From NCBI RefSeq assembly GCF_004011095.1, contig NZ_CP028129.1, positions 1,674,001 to 1,738,000 of the forward strand: a stretch of DNA of 64,000 nt. Direction: 5' to 3'. The DNA comes from Rathayibacter rathayi (GTDB taxonomy: Bacteria > Actinomycetota > Actinomycetes > Actinomycetales > Microbacteriaceae). Shown here in pieces: positions 40,940-50,462 of this stretch (position 1 is the first letter of the stretch; every line of letters begins with the position of its first letter). Below the pieces are notes generated by a model that ran no database searches, had not been told where the DNA came from, and saw only the letters and a program-made list of their open reading frames with translations. The position numbers were made by a program, and so were the translations under genes.

Positions 40940-42012
40940 GCGCCGGCCAACCCCAGCACCTCCGCGATCGCGGCGGTGTCGACCGGGACGACGGTCGGCG
41001 TGATGTCCGCGCCGTCGGCCGTGCGCAGCGCCCACTGCGGGTCCTTGAGGCCGTGACCGGTAACCGTGAGGACGACGGTCGCGTCCTTGGGGATCGCTCC
41101 GGCCTCGGCGCGCTCGAGGAGCCCCGCGACGCTGATCGCCGACGCCGGTTCGACGAAGACGCCGACCTCGCCAGCGAGAATGCGGTAGGCCTCCAGGATC
41201 TTCTCGTCACTGATCGCACCGAAGTAGCCATCGCTGACGGTGCGCGCGTTCAGGGCGAGTTCCCACGAGGCCGGGTTGCCGATCCGGATCGCGCTGGCGA
41301 TCGTCTCGGGGTGGCGGACCGGGGCACCGTGCACGATCGGAGCAGAGCCCTCGGCCTGGAAGCCGAACATGCGCGGGAGGCGCGTGGACTCGCCGCGCTC
41401 CAGCTCCTCCGAGTAGCCGCGGAAGTAGGCGGTGTAGTTGCCCGCATTGCCCACCGGGACGATGTGGAAGTCCGGCGCGTCGCCCAGGACCTCGACGACC
41501 TCGAAGGCCGCGGTCTTCTGCCCGGCGATGCGGTCAGGGTTGACCGAGTTCACCAGGTGGACCGGATAGTTCTTGGCGAGATCGCGGGCAATGTCGAGGC
41601 AGTCATCGAAGTTGCCCTGCACCTGCAGCAGCTGAGCGTTGTGCGCGATGGCCTGGCTGAGCTTGCCGAGGGCTATCTTGCCCTCGGGGACCAGGACGGC
41701 AGCGGTGATGCCGGCGTGCGTCGCGTAGGCGGCGGCCGAGGCCGAGGTGTTGCCGGTCGAGGCGCAGATGACGGCCTTCGCGCCGTGCTCGACAGCCTTC
41801 GAGATCGCCATCGTCATGCCGCGGTCCTTGAAGGATCCCGTCGGGTTCATGCCCTCGTACTTGACCCACACCTTCGCGCCCGTGCGTGCTGAGAGGGCCG
41901 CGGCGGGGATGAGCGGCGTGCCGCCCTCGCCGAGAGTGATGACCGGGGTCGCCTCGGTGACATCGAGGCGGTCCGCGTACTCGTGCAGGACTCCGCGCCA
42001 CTGCTTGGCCAT
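40936..42012 (-). CDS. thrC: threonine synthase
   Basis: PLP enzyme converting O-phosphohomoserine to threonine. 358 residues from the ATG at 42010-42012, chosen over an in-frame TTG at 42027 because GGAG lies 8 nt before the ATG. PLP lysine K62 is in [12 protein letters not shown]; the phosphate loop [13 protein letters not shown] follows. The short form without the large N-terminal domain of the enterobacterial enzyme is typical of actinobacteria. Confidence 0.96.
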   Translation of the reverse strand: MAKQWRGVLHEYADRLDVTEATPVITLGEGGTPLIPAAALSARTGAKVWVKYEGMNPTGSFKDRGMTMAISKAVEHGAKAVICASTGNTSASAAAYATHAGITAAVLVPEGKIALGKLSQAIAHNAQLLQVQGNFDDCLDIARDLAKNYPVHLVNSVNPDRIAGQKTAAFEVVEVLGDAPDFHIVPVGNAGNYTAYFRGYSEELERGESTRLPRMFGFQAEGSAPIVHGAPVRHPETIASAIRIGNPASWELALNARTVSDGYFGAISDEKILEAYRILAGEVGVFVEPASAISVAGLLERAEAGAIPKDATVVLTVTGHGLKDPQWALRTADGADITPTVVPVDTAAIAEVLGLAGA

Positions 42013-42013
42013 C

Positions 42014-43357
42014 TCAGGCTCCTTCAACTCGTAGGACGGACGTCACGGCGCCGACGAAACCATGCGAATGGAGAGCGGTGACGGTGGCCGCCAGATCGGA
42101 TTCCGCCGCGGCGTGCGTGCCGATGACCAGGGTAGCGGTCGGGTCGCGCCGCTCTGCACCGACCCGCGCCACCGACGGGTCGACTTCCGGCGGGGTCTGC
42201 ACCAGCGTCTCAACCGAGACGCCGTGCTCGGCGAAGACGCCGGCAATCTGCGCGAGCACGCCGGGGCGGTCGAGCACCTCGAGGGTCACCTGGTAGCGAG
42301 TCGTGACGTGGCCGATCGGCAGAACGGCAAGGCCGGAGCTCGCACTGGTGACCAGGCCCGGACCACCGACGACGTGGCGGCGGGCGGCTGAGACGACGTC
42401 CCCGAGCACGGCGGAGGCCGTCTCGATCCCGCCGGCGCCGGCGCCGTAAAACATCAGGTCACCCGCCGCCTCCGCCTCGACGAACACGGCATTGTTGGCG
42501 CCGTGGACGGCAGCGAGCGGGTGGGAGCGGTGCACCAGCGCGGGATACACGCGAGCCGACACGCCCTCCTCCCCCGTCTTCGCATCGGTCAGGCGCTCGC
42601 AGATTGCGAGCAACTTGATCACGTAGCCGGAGTCGCGGGCCTGGTCGACCTGTGCCTTGGTGATGCCGGTGATGCCCTCGCGGTGCACCAGTGTCACCGG
42701 GACGTCGGTGTGGAACGCCAGGCGAGCGAGGATCGCGGCCTTCTGGGCCGCGTCGTAGCCCTCGATGTCGGCGGTCGGATCGGCCTCCGCATAGCCGAGC
42801 TGCGTCGCGCGGGCCAGCGCGTCCTCGAGGCTGGAGCGCTCGGTGTCCATTCGGTCGAGGATGTAGTTGGTCGTGCCGTTGACGATGCCGAGGATCCGGT
42901 GCACCCGGTCGCCGGCGAGGCTGTCGCGCAGCGGCCGGATGATCGGGATCGCCCCGGCGACGGCCGCCTCGTAGTTCAGCTGCGCGCCCACCTGGTCGGC
43001 CGCCTCGAACAGCTCGTTGCCGTGCGCGGCGAGCAGAGCCTTGTTGGCCGTGATCACATCCGCACCGGAGGAGATCGCGGTGAGGATGTGGCTGCGTGCA
43101 GGCTCCAGACCGCCGATCAGCTCGACGACGATGTCCGCGCCGAGGATGAGCGACTCGGCGTCGATCGTGAGCAGGTGCGGCGGGATGTGGGCAGTGCGGG
43201 GCGCGTCCACGTCCCGCACGGCGACGCCCACGAGCTCCAGCGGCGCCCCCACTCGCTGAGCGAGTTCGTCGCCGTGATCGAGCAGGAGGCGCGCCACCTG
43301 GGCACCGACGGACCCGGCGCCCAGCAGGGCGACGCGGAGGCTGCGGTACTCGATCAT
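42014..43357 (-). CDS. hom: homoserine dehydrogenase
   Basis: Reduces aspartate semialdehyde to homoserine. 447 residues. NAD(P) loop [18 protein letters not shown], catalytic region [12 protein letters not shown] and [17 protein letters not shown], and a C-terminal ACT domain ([20 protein letters not shown]) that typically gives threonine feedback inhibition. ATG at 43355-43357 overlaps the lysA stop by 4 nt. The frame stays open upstream across lysA but is a shadow there. Confidence 0.97.
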   Translation of the reverse strand: MIEYRSLRVALLGAGSVGAQVARLLLDHGDELAQRVGAPLELVGVAVRDVDAPRTAHIPPHLLTIDAESLILGADIVVELIGGLEPARSHILTAISSGADVITANKALLAAHGNELFEAADQVGAQLNYEAAVAGAIPIIRPLRDSLAGDRVHRILGIVNGTTNYILDRMDTERSSLEDALARATQLGYAEADPTADIEGYDAAQKAAILARLAFHTDVPVTLVHREGITGITKAQVDQARDSGYVIKLLAICERLTDAKTGEEGVSARVYPALVHRSHPLAAVHGANNAVFVEAEAAGDLMFYGAGAGGIETASAVLGDVVSAARRHVVGGPGLVTSASSGLAVLPIGHVTTRYQVTLEVLDRPGVLAQIAGVFAEHGVSVETLVQTPPEVDPSVARVGAERRDPTATLVIGTHAAAESDLAATVTALHSHGFVGAVTSVLRVEGA

Positions 43358-44787
43358 CGCGAGGTGGCCTTTCGTTCGATGCCGGTATCGCGGCGGAGGA
43401 GGTCCTCCTCGGTCTCGCCGCGCACGAGGACGCGCGAGCGCCCGTCCCGGACGGCAACCACCGGGGGGCGCCCGAGGTAGTTGTAGTTGCTCGCGAGCGA
43501 CCAGCAGTACGCGCCGGTCGCGGCGACAGCCAACAGATCGCCCGACTGAACGTCCGCTGGCAGGAAATCGTCGTGGACCACGATGTCGCCCGCCTCGCAG
43601 TGCTTTCCGGCCACACGCACGAGGGCGGGCTCGGCGGCGGAGGAGCGGCCGGCGATCCGCGCCGTGTAGTCCGCCCCATAGAGGGCCGGACGCGCGTTGT
43701 CGCTCATGCCACCGTCGATGCTGACGTAGCGGCGGACAGCGGTCGCTCCTTCGGTGCCAACCACCACGTCCTTCACCGTGCCGACCTCGTAGAGCGTGAG
43801 CCCGGCGGGCCCGATCAGCGCCCTGCCCGGCTCGATCGCGAAGTGCGGCACCGGGATCCCGCGCGCCGCACACTGCTCGGCGACCGCGTCGGCGACGGCG
43901 GCCGCGATCTGGGCGATCGGAGTGGGATCGTCCGCGCTGGTGTAGGCGATGCCGAAGCCTCCACCGAGGTTGAGTTCGGGCACCGGTCCGTCGGTGAGCA
44001 GGGATGCGTGCACGTCGAGCAGGCGCGACGCCGACTCGACGAATCCGTCCGAGCCGAAGATCTGGGAGCCGATGTGGCAGTGCAGGCCGAGGAACCGCAG
44101 CGACGGAAAGGAGCGGATGCGCGCGACGACGTCCGGGCAGTCGGCGAGCGCGAGACCGAACTTCTGGTCCTCGTGGGCGGTGGCGAGGAACTCGTGGGTG
44201 TGCGCGTGCACTCCACTGTTCACGCGCAGACGCACCGCCTGCACCCGGCCGTGCCGTTCGGCCGCCGCCGCGACACGTTCGATCTCGATCAGGCTGTCCA
44301 GGACGATCGTCCCCGCGCCCGCCTCGACGGCCCGGTCGATCTCGGCGAGCGACTTGTTGTTGCCGTGCAGGCCGAAGCGCTCCGGCTCGATGCCCGCGGC
44401 CAGGGCAACGGCCAGCTCGCCGCCGCTGGAGAGGTCGAGGTTCAACCCCTCGTCGCGCATCCAACGGGCGACCTCCGTCGAGAGGAAGGCCTTGCTCGCG
44501 TAGTAGACGGTGACGCCGGTGCCGATGCGCGCGAACTCGCGCGAGAAGACCTCGCGCATCTCGACCGCTCGACGCCGGGCGTCGGCCTCGTCGATCACAT
44601 AGAGAGGAGTGCCGTGCTCGCGCACCAAGTCGGCGACCGGCACTCCGGCGACGCGCAGGGCGCCGCTGGGATCGCGCACGGTGTTGTCCGACCAGACACC
44701 CTCCACGAGCGCGTCGGCGTCGTCGGGAGTCTGCAGCCAGTCGGGAGCGAGCGGATGCCGGGGGGCGCGGGAGTCGACAGTGTCCAC
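43354..44787 (-). CDS. lysA: diaminopimelate decarboxylase
   Basis: Final step of lysine synthesis. 477 residues. PLP lysine K99 in YYASKAFLS, glycine-rich LNLGGGFGIAY, and SIDGGMSDNARPALYG near the active site are family marks. GTG start with TGAGG upstream. First gene of lysA-hom-thrC-thrB; a TAGGAT box at 44906-44911 (minus) could be its -10. Confidence 0.96.
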   Translation of the reverse strand: MDTVDSRAPRHPLAPDWLQTPDDADALVEGVWSDNTVRDPSGALRVAGVPVADLVREHGTPLYVIDEADARRRAVEMREVFSREFARIGTGVTVYYASKAFLSTEVARWMRDEGLNLDLSSGGELAVALAAGIEPERFGLHGNNKSLAEIDRAVEAGAGTIVLDSLIEIERVAAAAERHGRVQAVRLRVNSGVHAHTHEFLATAHEDQKFGLALADCPDVVARIRSFPSLRFLGLHCHIGSQIFGSDGFVESASRLLDVHASLLTDGPVPELNLGGGFGIAYTSADDPTPIAQIAAAVADAVAEQCAARGIPVPHFAIEPGRALIGPAGLTLYEVGTVKDVVVGTEGATAVRRYVSIDGGMSDNARPALYGADYTARIAGRSSAAEPALVRVAGKHCEAGDIVVHDDFLPADVQSGDLLAVAATGAYCWSLASNYNYLGRPPVVAVRDGRSRVLVRGETEEDLLRRDTGIERKATSR

Positions 44788-44990
44788 GGGTGAGACCTCA
44801 CAAGAGAGAGTGGGAGCGTCACTGCGTGGCGAGCGGGTCCGGATTGACCCCTGAAGCCAGCGATGTCAGTGTTTGGCCTGCGGGAGACGCCGGCACAGGG
44901 CTCCGATCCTACCGGTCGCCGCCGGGAGCCCTGCGCGGGCTCAGGGGCGGGTGGGTTACTCCCGCTCCTGCTCCTGCGGGTCGCTGCGGC
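44788..44990. other. intergenic region before lysA
   Basis: Contains the candidate lysA -10 (minus TAGGAT at 44906-44911) and a GC-rich imperfect inverted repeat around 44915-44945. No gene is visible. Confidence 0.4.
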
Positions 44991-45764
44991 TCACGAGCAG
45001 GTGCCCGGCTCCTGCTCAGCCGGGTCGCTGAGGAACGTCGGGGAGAGCGCGAAGCTCGCGTTCAGCGATTCCTCCGCGACCTCGACCCCGGTGAGCGTCA
45101 GCCCGCGCGGCACCGAATCCGCGATGCAGAGCGGAGTCGGAGCGAGCAGGTCGCCCGAGACGGCGCCGAAGCGGTCGCGGAAGTCGGTGACCGAGAAGGT
45201 CGCACCCGCCGCCGAGATCTCGGCCGGAGTCAGCTGGATCGCGCCGTCCACGGCGGCCAGCTGCATGCCGACGCCCGCGCCGAGCGTCACTCCGAGTACG
45301 TCCACCGAGGCGCTCACGCGCATGAGTGGAGGATCGAGGGTCACCTCGTCGACCGGCACGGTGCTGCGCTCGGTGACCAGCTGCGCGACGGACGCCGCGT
45401 CGATGGCGACCATCGTGCTGCCGGAGTCAATGGCGCCCGCTGCGCTGACCGGCACGCCGATCAGGGTCGCGGCGACATCGCCGTCGAGCTCGCCGAACAC
45501 GACATCGGAGCTGCGCAGATCCAGCCGGTCCAGCCGCCCCGCGATCAGCTGCGGGAGCACAGCCCAACCGGCCACCTCGACGTCCACGGTCCGGTCGGCG
45601 GGCAGCGCCAGCGCCTCACGCAGGCTGGCAGCCGCGCGATCGGCGATGGCCCGTCGGGCGATCCAGTCGCCGGCCACCGCCGCGACCACGAGCAGCACCA
45701 GCGTCACGACGACCACCAGGGCCGCGCGTCGCCCTCGCCTGCGCCGGGGCGCCACCGCGCTCAC
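44991..45764 (-). CDS. LmeA-like (DUF2993) membrane-anchored lipid-binding protein
   Basis: 257 residues. One N-terminal transmembrane anchor (about 15-36, [20 protein letters not shown]) follows a basic RRRRGRR stretch, then a periplasmic domain with repeated beta segments and the [20 protein letters not shown] pattern of DUF2993/LmeA. LmeA of mycobacteria is linked to mannan and lipid maturation; a similar wall-lipid role here is inference. GTG start overlaps the argS stop by 4 nt. Confidence 0.75.
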   Translation of the reverse strand: MSAVAPRRRRGRRAALVVVVTLVLLVVAAVAGDWIARRAIADRAAASLREALALPADRTVDVEVAGWAVLPQLIAGRLDRLDLRSSDVVFGELDGDVAATLIGVPVSAAGAIDSGSTMVAIDAASVAQLVTERSTVPVDEVTLDPPLMRVSASVDVLGVTLGAGVGMQLAAVDGAIQLTPAEISAAGATFSVTDFRDRFGAVSGDLLAPTPLCIADSVPRGLTLTGVEVAEESLNASFALSPTFLSDPAEQEPGTCS

Positions 45765-47419
45765 ATCCGGTCCGGAGCACCGACGCCCAGGAGCGAGAGC
45801 CCGGTGCGAAGCACCTGCCCGGTCGCCTCATTCAGACGCAGCCGGGTCGAGTGGACCGCTTCGACCGGATCCTCACCCTGCGGCACGACGCGGCAAGTGT
45901 CGTACCAGCGGTGGTAGAGGCCGGCGATCTCCTCGAGGTAGCGCGCGACGCGGTGCGGCTCGCGCAGCTCGGCCGCATGCGCCACGATCCGCGGGAACTC
46001 CTGCAAACCGCCCAGCAGCGCCGACTCGGTCGAGTGCACCAGCGTCTCGGGAGCGAACGGCTCGGCGGGCACCCCCGATCCCGCGGCCTTCGCGGCGACC
46101 TGGCGGGTACGCGCGTGCGCGTACTGCACGTAATAGACGGGGTTGTCGTTGCTGCGCTTGGTCAGCAGGTCGAGGTCGATATCGAGGGTCGAGTCGGCGG
46201 AGGAGCGCACCAGCGAGTAGCGCGCGGCGTCGACGCCGACGGCCTCCGTCAGGTCCTCCATCGTCACGACGGTCCCGGCGCGCTTGGACATGCGGACCGC
46301 CTGGCCGTCGCGGATCAGGTTGACCAGCTGGCCAATCAGGATCTCGAGGTTCACGCCCGGAGTGTCGCCGAACGCGGCGCACATCGCCATCATCCGGCCG
46401 ATGTAGCCGTGGTGGTCCGCGCCGAGCATGATGATCGCCCGGTCGAAGCCGCGCTCGCGCTTATCGAGGTAGTAGGCGAGGTCACCCGCGATGTAGGCCG
46501 CCTCGCCGTCGCTCTTGATGATGACGCGGTCGCGATCGTCGCCGAAGGACGTGGTGCGCAGCCACGTCGCTCCGTCCGCCTCGAAGATGTGGCCGAGCTC
46601 ACGCAGGCGCTGGATCGCGCGGTCGACGGCGCGAGACATGTGCAGCGAGTTCTCGTGGAAGTAGACGTCGAAGTCGACGCCGAACTCGTGCAGGCTCTGC
46701 TTGATCTCGCCGAACATCAACTCGACGCCGATCGAACGGAAGGTCTCGGCCAGCTCCTCCTCGGGCAGGACCGAGAGGTCGCCCGGGTAGGCGGCGACCA
46801 CGCGCTCGGCGATGTCTGCGATGTACGCGCCGCCGTAGCCGTCCTCGGGGGTCGGCTCGCCCCGGTGCGCCGCGAGCAGGCTCCGGGTGAAGCGGTCGAT
46901 CTGCGCGCCGTGGTCGTTGAAGTAGTACTCCCGCGTCACCTCGGCGCCCTGCGCGAGAAGCATCCGGGCCAGGCTGTCGCCGACGGCCGCCCAGCGCGTG
47001 CCGCCGATGTGGATCGGTCCGGTGGGGTTCGCCGAGACGAACTCGAGATTCATCCGCACCCCGGAGTAGGCGGTGCCGGTGCCGTACGCCTCGCCCGCCT
47101 CGACGATCACACCCGCGAGCGCCCCCGCCGCCGCCGCCTCGAGCCGCACGTTGAGGAAGCCGGGCCCGGCGACCTCGACCGTCGCCACACCATCGACAGC
47201 GCCCAGGCCCTCCGCCAGCTCTGCCGCCAGCTCGCGCGGGTTCGCGCCGACCCGCTTCGCGAGCTTCATCGCGATGTTGGATGCCCAGTCGCCGTGCTCG
47301 CGGTTCTTCGGCCGCTCCAGCACCACGTCCGACAGCTCGACGCCCGCGCCGCCCCCTCGTCGCTGCACGGCGTCGAGGACGAGGGCGTGCAGAGAGGAGG
47401 CGAGCTGTTCAGGAGTCAC
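45761..47419 (-). CDS. argS: arginyl-tRNA synthetase
   Basis: 552 residues. Class I motifs: [20 protein letters not shown] (HIGH type) and [16 protein letters not shown] (KMSKS type); a C-terminal DALR anticodon domain. The GTG start at 47417-47419 has no ribosome site but follows a TAGAAT -10 box by 8 nt, so it is probably translated from a leaderless mRNA. A tRNA-Arg gene lies 1.5 kb away. Confidence 0.97.
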   Translation of the reverse strand: MTPEQLASSLHALVLDAVQRRGGGAGVELSDVVLERPKNREHGDWASNIAMKLAKRVGANPRELAAELAEGLGAVDGVATVEVAGPGFLNVRLEAAAAGALAGVIVEAGEAYGTGTAYSGVRMNLEFVSANPTGPIHIGGTRWAAVGDSLARMLLAQGAEVTREYYFNDHGAQIDRFTRSLLAAHRGEPTPEDGYGGAYIADIAERVVAAYPGDLSVLPEEELAETFRSIGVELMFGEIKQSLHEFGVDFDVYFHENSLHMSRAVDRAIQRLRELGHIFEADGATWLRTTSFGDDRDRVIIKSDGEAAYIAGDLAYYLDKRERGFDRAIIMLGADHHGYIGRMMAMCAAFGDTPGVNLEILIGQLVNLIRDGQAVRMSKRAGTVVTMEDLTEAVGVDAARYSLVRSSADSTLDIDLDLLTKRSNDNPVYYVQYAHARTRQVAAKAAGSGVPAEPFAPETLVHSTESALLGGLQEFPRIVAHAAELREPHRVARYLEEIAGLYHRWYDTCRVVPQGEDPVEAVHSTRLRLNEATGQVLRTGLSLLGVGAPDRM

Positions 47420-47427
47420 GGGGTCCG

Positions 47428-47433
47428 ATTCTA
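47428..47433 (-). promoter_or_regulatory. leaderless -10 box for argS
   Basis: Minus-strand TAGAAT, 8 nt before the argS GTG. Confidence 0.6.
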
Positions 47434-47495
47434 CCGGCCGTCGCGCCCACGCCGTCCGTCTCCTGGCACCGCGCGGCCGCTCGGCCGGGAGCCGT

Positions 47496-47504
47496 TGCTA
47501 GGGT
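47496..47504 (+). promoter_or_regulatory. extended -10, leaderless, for the lipoprotein gene
   Basis: TGC-TAGGGT, with 7 nt to the ATG at 47512. Divergent from the argS promoter. Confidence 0.55.
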
Positions 47505-47511
47505 GCCACGC

Positions 47512-48039
47512 ATGCGCCGTCCCAGCCCCCTCCTCCTCGTCGCGCTCGTCGCGATGGCCCTCGCCGGGTGCTCCCCCGCCGCCGACCCGGAGCCGAGCGC
47601 GAGCGGCTCCGTGAGCGGTACTCCGATCCCGCTCTCGTGCGAGCAGCTGGTGCCGGTCTCGGCGCTGAGCGGGCTCTGGAGTGGCTTCTCGCCGACGGAC
47701 GACGTCGAGCCGACCCCGGTCTCGCGCGAGATCGCGCAGTATAACGGCCTGGTCTGCGGCTGGTCCGATGACTCGGGGGCGCAGCTGCAGCTCGCCGTCG
47801 CACACCTCGACCCCGACGTGATCGAGGCGCTCAAGAACGAGTTCTTCACCACGAGCAAGGCGGTCCCCACTTACGGCGAGCCATCGCAGGTCGAGGGCTA
47901 CTACCAGGTGACAGAGGGGCGCGGAGTCGCGGACGCCTTCGTCGGCGAGTACTGGATCGAGTCCTCCAGCGCCTCCTTCATCGAGCCCGGCGACCCCGAG
48001 CCGCTCGTCCGGTCGGCGCTCGGAGCGCTCGCCGGCTGA
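47512..48039 (+). CDS. small lipoprotein of unknown function
   Basis: 175 residues. Signal peptide with lipobox LAGC (lipidated Cys20). The mature part has two further cysteines (in LSCEQLVPV and LVCGWSDDSG) that could form a disulphide, and a Ser/Ala-rich linker after the lipobox. The domain resembles small actinobacterial surface lipoproteins by layout only. Probably leaderless. Confidence 0.8.
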   Translation: MRRPSPLLLVALVAMALAGCSPAADPEPSASGSVSGTPIPLSCEQLVPVSALSGLWSGFSPTDDVEPTPVSREIAQYNGLVCGWSDDSGAQLQLAVAHLDPDVIEALKNEFFTTSKAVPTYGEPSQVEGYYQVTEGRGVADAFVGEYWIESSSASFIEPGDPEPLVRSALGALAG

Positions 48040-48084
48040 GCCCGCGGTCGGGCGGCAGTGGACAGCCGACGCTGCGCCCGCGCG

Positions 48085-48879
48085 TCAGCCCAGTCGAACC
48101 GGCGACCTGTGGTCGTCGACGACCGCGGCGTCGCAGTCGGCTTCGACGTCCCTGCCCGTCAGGCTCAGGTCGGTCAGGTAACTGCTGAGAAACGCCGTGT
48201 CGGCCGTGTCCCGACCCGACGAGATGCGGAGCATCGACCCGCGCGGAGCCAGCCGCGTCGCGTCCACGACATGCCAGGCGCCGCCGACCCAGGCCTCCGT
48301 CACCGCGTGGAAGTCGCGCGGTTCTAGGCCCGGCGCGAAGACCGCAGTGACCCGAGCGGGGATGTCAAGGGCACGGAGGAGTCCCGCGACCGTATGCGCG
48401 AAGTCGCGGCAGACGCCCTGCCCGCTCTCGATGACCTGCGCCGCTCCCCCGGTGCCGACTGTCGAGCCGTACACGTAGGAGAGGTGCCCGTGCACCCACT
48501 CCTCGACCGCCGTCAGCGCCTCGAAGCCGCGAGCCCGGCCGAACTCGCGGCGGGCGATCCCGCCGAGCACGTCCGCTTCCGCGTACCGGCTCGGCCGCAG
48601 GTACTCGACAAGCTCGAGTTCACTCGGCTCGTCCGGGGCCCCGTGGCCGACAACCCGCGCCCGGTACTCGACCCGCAGCTCCCCCCGGATGCCGGCGACG
48701 CGGTGCACCCGCGCCCCGTGTCGCCCCGGGAACGTCCGTACGGGGACCGGCTCGCCGTCGAGGTGGACGGTGAAGGAGTCCTCGAAGGAGTCGCCCGTTG
48801 GCGTCGCCGCCACCAGAAAGATCAGGTCGGTCGGACCGTTCAGACACAGATCCAGCGAGGCGGAGACAGTGCGCAGCAT
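48085..48879 (-). CDS. transglutaminase-like cysteine protease family protein
   Basis: 264 residues. Transglutaminase-like core with the catalytic triad Cys157 (SGQGVCRDFAH), His191 (PRDFHAVTEAW) and Asp206 (WHVVDATRLAPRG). An N-terminal beta-rich domain (1-115) precedes it. No signal peptide, so it is probably cytoplasmic. Peptidase, amidase or transglutaminase activity cannot be told apart from sequence. Confidence 0.85.
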   Translation of the reverse strand: MLRTVSASLDLCLNGPTDLIFLVAATPTGDSFEDSFTVHLDGEPVPVRTFPGRHGARVHRVAGIRGELRVEYRARVVGHGAPDEPSELELVEYLRPSRYAEADVLGGIARREFGRARGFEALTAVEEWVHGHLSYVYGSTVGTGGAAQVIESGQGVCRDFAHTVAGLLRALDIPARVTAVFAPGLEPRDFHAVTEAWVGGAWHVVDATRLAPRGSMLRISSGRDTADTAFLSSYLTDLSLTGRDVEADCDAAVVDDHRSPVRLG

Positions 48880-48937
48880 GACTCCATCGTGGCACGCAGC
48901 AGGCGCGCTCCCCGCGTCCGGGCCCGCTCCGCCCGGG

Positions 48938-48946
48938 TGCTAATGT
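48938..48946 (+). promoter_or_regulatory. extended -10 promoter of tRNA-Arg
   Basis: TGC-TAATGT ends 15 nt before the mature tRNA 5' end. Confidence 0.55.
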
Positions 48947-48961
48947 GGTCAGGCACTCCTG

Positions 48962-49033
48962 GCCCCCATAGCTCAGGGGATAGAGCACTGCCCTCCGGAG
49001 GCAGGGGCGTAGGTTCGAATCCTACTGGGGGCA
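48962..49033 (+). tRNA. tRNA-Arg (anticodon CCG)
   Basis: 72-nt cloverleaf: acceptor GCCCCCA paired with TGGGGGC plus discriminator A, anticodon stem CTGCC/GGCAG with loop CTCCGGA (anticodon CCG at 48995-48997, reads CGG), T arm GTAGG-TTCGAAT-CCTAC. CCA is not encoded. Its 3' end is the likely integration target for the accessory region to the right. Confidence 0.97.
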
Positions 49034-49042
49034 CGTCCTCGA

Positions 49043-49082
49043 AAGGCCCGGAATGACGCGGATCGCGTCGGTTCTGGGCCTT
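49043..49082 (+). terminator. terminator hairpin after tRNA-Arg
   Basis: Outer 11-bp stem AAGGCCCGGAA / TTCTGGGCCTT (one G-U), then a 6-bp inner stem GACGCG/CGCGTC with a GAT loop; CATCGTTTC follows. Strong terminator 9 nt past the tRNA. Confidence 0.75.
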
Positions 49083-49097
49083 CATCGTTTCTCGGCT

Positions 49098-49134
49098 TTA
49101 CCCACATCTAGGCTTTATCCACACTTTGCCCACA
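49098..49134 (+). repeat. three 9-mers of the TTnnCCACA type
   Basis: TTACCCACA (49098-49106), TTATCCACA (49115-49123) and TTGCCCACA (49126-49134). They match the DnaA-box consensus (the middle one perfectly) but are equally like the arm-type sites of tyrosine integrases, which lie next to tRNA attachment sites. Confidence 0.6.
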
Positions 49135-49224
49135 ATCGTGCGAGCGATTGCATCATCAAGAGCGGCTCCTGCAGCGCCGCGACCGCAAGTAGACCGGCGC
49201 GAGCGCCGCTAGCGTGATCCATGC

Positions 49225-49416
49225 ATGAGATCTTCTGCACCTTCCCGGGCGGCCCGACTCCCGGGCGTCGCGACGTCGAGGCGGGCCACCAGTGGCCGGC
49301 TCCCCGACAAGCTCCCGAAGTACGACGGCGACTACGAGCTGCAGCCCTCCGCCCCCACCTTCCAGGGCGGCGAGTACCACTACCAACGCGCCGAGTACGT
49401 CTGGCGCGCACGCTGA
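49225..49416 (+). CDS. short ORF of unknown function, possible gene remnant
   Basis: 63 residues. The last half (SGRLPDKLPKYDGDYELQPS and onward to RAEYVWRAR) reads like real protein; the first half does not. No ribosome site. It may be the end of a longer gene whose start was lost when the element decayed. Confidence 0.3.
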   Translation: MRSSAPSRAARLPGVATSRRATSGRLPDKLPKYDGDYELQPSAPTFQGGEYHYQRAEYVWRAR

Positions 49417-49463
49417 CTTAGCGTTGCTCGCGCGGGGGCCACTCGCGACGGAGAGAGGAGACG

Positions 49464-49910
49464 ATGATCGACGACAGCTAGGACCTCGAGCCCGCAGCAG
49501 CCGAGAAGGACGTGCACGTCGGCTCCGAAGACCTCTTCGGCGTCATCGGTCTCGATCGGGATCGCTGGTCGATTCTGGCGATCGATCTCAACGGAGGGAC
49601 GTCCTCGACTCGCGGGAGGGACGAGGTGACCGTCGATGCCCTCGACCGCGTGAAGCACGGAAGCGTGAAGCACGGAAGCGTGAAGCGCGGAATTGTGAAG
49701 CACGGAATCTCTTCGCATGACGCGCTGTTGCGCCTCGCTGCTGAGCGAGAGGGGGTGCTCCCTGTCACGAACTTCCTTGTGCACGGAGTCGCCGTCGACC
49801 GCATCGTCTCGAAGGTGTTCAAGCGCTACCAGATGAGGTTGCTCAGCCGCAGTGCGGCCGGGAACACACTGCACGTCGAGGCGCGCGACGACCTCCTGCT
49901 CAACGACTGA
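49464..49910 (+). pseudogene. unknown gene with an in-frame amber codon at codon 6
   Basis: A strong ribosome site (GAGAGGAG) precedes ATG 49464. The frame reads MIDDS, then TAG (49479-49481), then DLEPAAAEKDVHVGSEDL and on to LLLND at 49910. A GTG at 49512 could restart translation to give 132 residues. The middle holds a five-residue repeat (VKHGS, VKHGS, VKRGI, VKHGI) encoded by 15-bp tandem repeats. The rest (FKRYQMRLLSRSAAGN) is basic and not recognised. The single stop is best read as a recent nonsense mutation or translational control. Confidence 0.5.
49650..49709 (+). repeat. 15-bp tandem repeat, four units
   Basis: Units at 49650, 49665, 49680 and 49695; the first two are identical (GTGAAGCACGGAAGC). 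In frame with the interrupted gene. Confidence 0.9.
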
Positions 49911-50274
49911 CCAGCGTCCTCGCGAACGCATCCGATCGACGTACCCAGGCGGCCTCAACGGCGTCCAGGTCGTCCTCGACGAGGTCAGCGTAGACGTCGA
50001 GGGTGACGGCCGCGGAGGCACGCCCGAGCAGGTGCTGAACTGCCGTCGCGTTGGCGCCGGCGCTGATCGCGAGGGACACCGCTGTGTGCGCTGTGTGTCT
50101 CAGCTCGTGAGGCATGGGACCCGGTCGGCCGATCGACTGCGCAGGCGCGTCGAGCCATCGGCGGCGGAACCCGCCGCTCCGCAGCACTTCTCCCAGGCGC
50201 TCCCGGTTGTTCAGCGTCCGCCGACGCGAGAAATCAGCGCGTGCCGTCGGGGGCGTCTCTTGACTCTCCGTCAT
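49900..50274 (-). pseudogene. tyrosine recombinase (integrase) C-terminal remnant
   Basis: The visible part contains MPHELRHTAHTAVSLAIS (HxLR box), AVQHLLGRASAAVTLDVY (His/Arg box and catalytic Tyr) and YADLVEDDLDAVEAA, a full C-terminal half of an actinobacterial phage-type integrase. Upstream only GEVLRSGGFRRRWLDAPA is recognisable; the N-terminal and arm-binding domains are missing. Too short to act alone. It marks the region as a decayed element inserted at tRNA-Arg. Confidence 0.75.
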
Positions 50275-50462
50275 TGACGTACCGAGAGCTACCTCTCGCC
50301 CAGGTAGAGAACTGAGGTCTGGTACACGACACCGACAGCGCGAGCAACGATGAGGGGCCCGACCCACGGAGCGTTCGTAGGAGCGGCAGGAAACCGGCGT
50401 CGGCCGAGCGAGATGAAGAAGGCCCTCGGCAGGCCGATGCCGACCGAGGCGTCGTTGAACGA

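Noticed and set aside
43358-44464. Extension of the hom frame to 816 residues
   Set aside because: Lies entirely inside lysA in another frame; homoserine dehydrogenase homology starts at the ATG at 43355-43357.
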